NCBI GenBank assembly: GCA_937901865.1 | Contig: CALDID010000097.1 | Coordinates: 1 to 39,876, forward strand | DNA from: an uncultured Treponema sp. | Lineage (GTDB): Bacteria; Spirochaetota; Spirochaetia; Treponematales; Treponemataceae | Reading direction: 5' to 3' | DNA: 39,876 bases | In this document: one piece after another, positions 39,847 through 39,876 of the stretch | Position numbering within the stretch: position 1 is the first letter of the stretch | How the letters are laid out: each line of letters opens with the position of its first letter | The notes under the pieces: model-generated | What the model was told of the DNA's origin: nothing | Databases searched by the model: none | The model's input: the letters and a program-made list of their open reading frames with translations, nothing else | Position numbers and translations under genes: made by a program

Positions 39847-39876
39847 AGATCGGAAGAGCGTCGTGTAGGGAAAGAG
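39847..39876. other. Illumina adapter sequence at the contig end (artefact)
   Basis: The last 30 bases, starting AGATCGGAAGAGCGTCGTGT, match the known Illumina TruSeq adapter read-through sequence. They are not genomic. The repeat before it stops abruptly at the junction. Confidence 0.97.

Overview
This looks like one contig of a draft or metagenome-derived spirochaete genome, most probably a pectin-degrading gut or rumen Treponema. That assignment is an inference. It rests on sigma70-type promoters (TTGACA/TATAAT) with Shine-Dalgarno sites, which argues against Bacteroidota, together with BspA-like leucine-rich repeats, small lipoproteins, a PyrK-PyrD fusion and a sufCBDSU operon. The window begins exactly at an inverted-repeat element (1-120). 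It ends in 30 bases that match an Illumina adapter (39847-39876) and are not genomic.

Layout: 1-774, REP-pair element and a VapBC-like toxin-antitoxin (TA) pair. 849-8722, secreted rhamnogalacturonan/pectin enzymes (PL11 lyase, CE12-type acetylesterase, beta-helix lipoprotein, SGNH lipoprotein). 8834-12360, housekeeping: yebC, tRNA-Leu(CAG), dCMP deaminase, pyrKD fusion. 12454-12964, a decayed TA pair and a possible small RNA. 13337-15346, pectinesterase. 15513-16290, ferredoxin plus NapH-like membrane Fe-S protein. 16297-17208, a 2-hydroxyacid dehydrogenase. 17404-22610, sufC-B-D-S-U. 22732-24213, a small hypothetical gene, an HU/DUF4469-like protein and a truncated LRR gene. 24234-27789, an AT-rich seven-gene operon of unknown function (HEPN-like protein, five small exported proteins, one small cytosolic protein), divergent from an Xre regulator (27983). 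28406-31282, GH105 hydrolase and ptsI. 31618-33834, Sel1-repeat protein. 33887-38515, topoisomerase IV parE and parC with a complete TA pair between them. 38608-39711, an S1-domain protein.

How the genes fit together: the PL11 lyase, acetylesterases and pectinesterase would deacetylate, demethylate and cut pectin outside the cell. The cytosolic GH105 would then hydrolyse the unsaturated rhamnogalacturonan disaccharide.

The most unusual signal is a set of five intergenic tandem arrays (3745-3836, 22003-22117, 23900-23991, 31391-31533, 13008-13212). Their sequences fall into different families but share one design: a short inverted repeat recurs every 20.5-24 bp, exactly 23 bp in three of them. 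The second is the seven-gene operon, whose exported products share nearly identical ribosome-binding-site and signal-peptide DNA ahead of unrelated mature regions.
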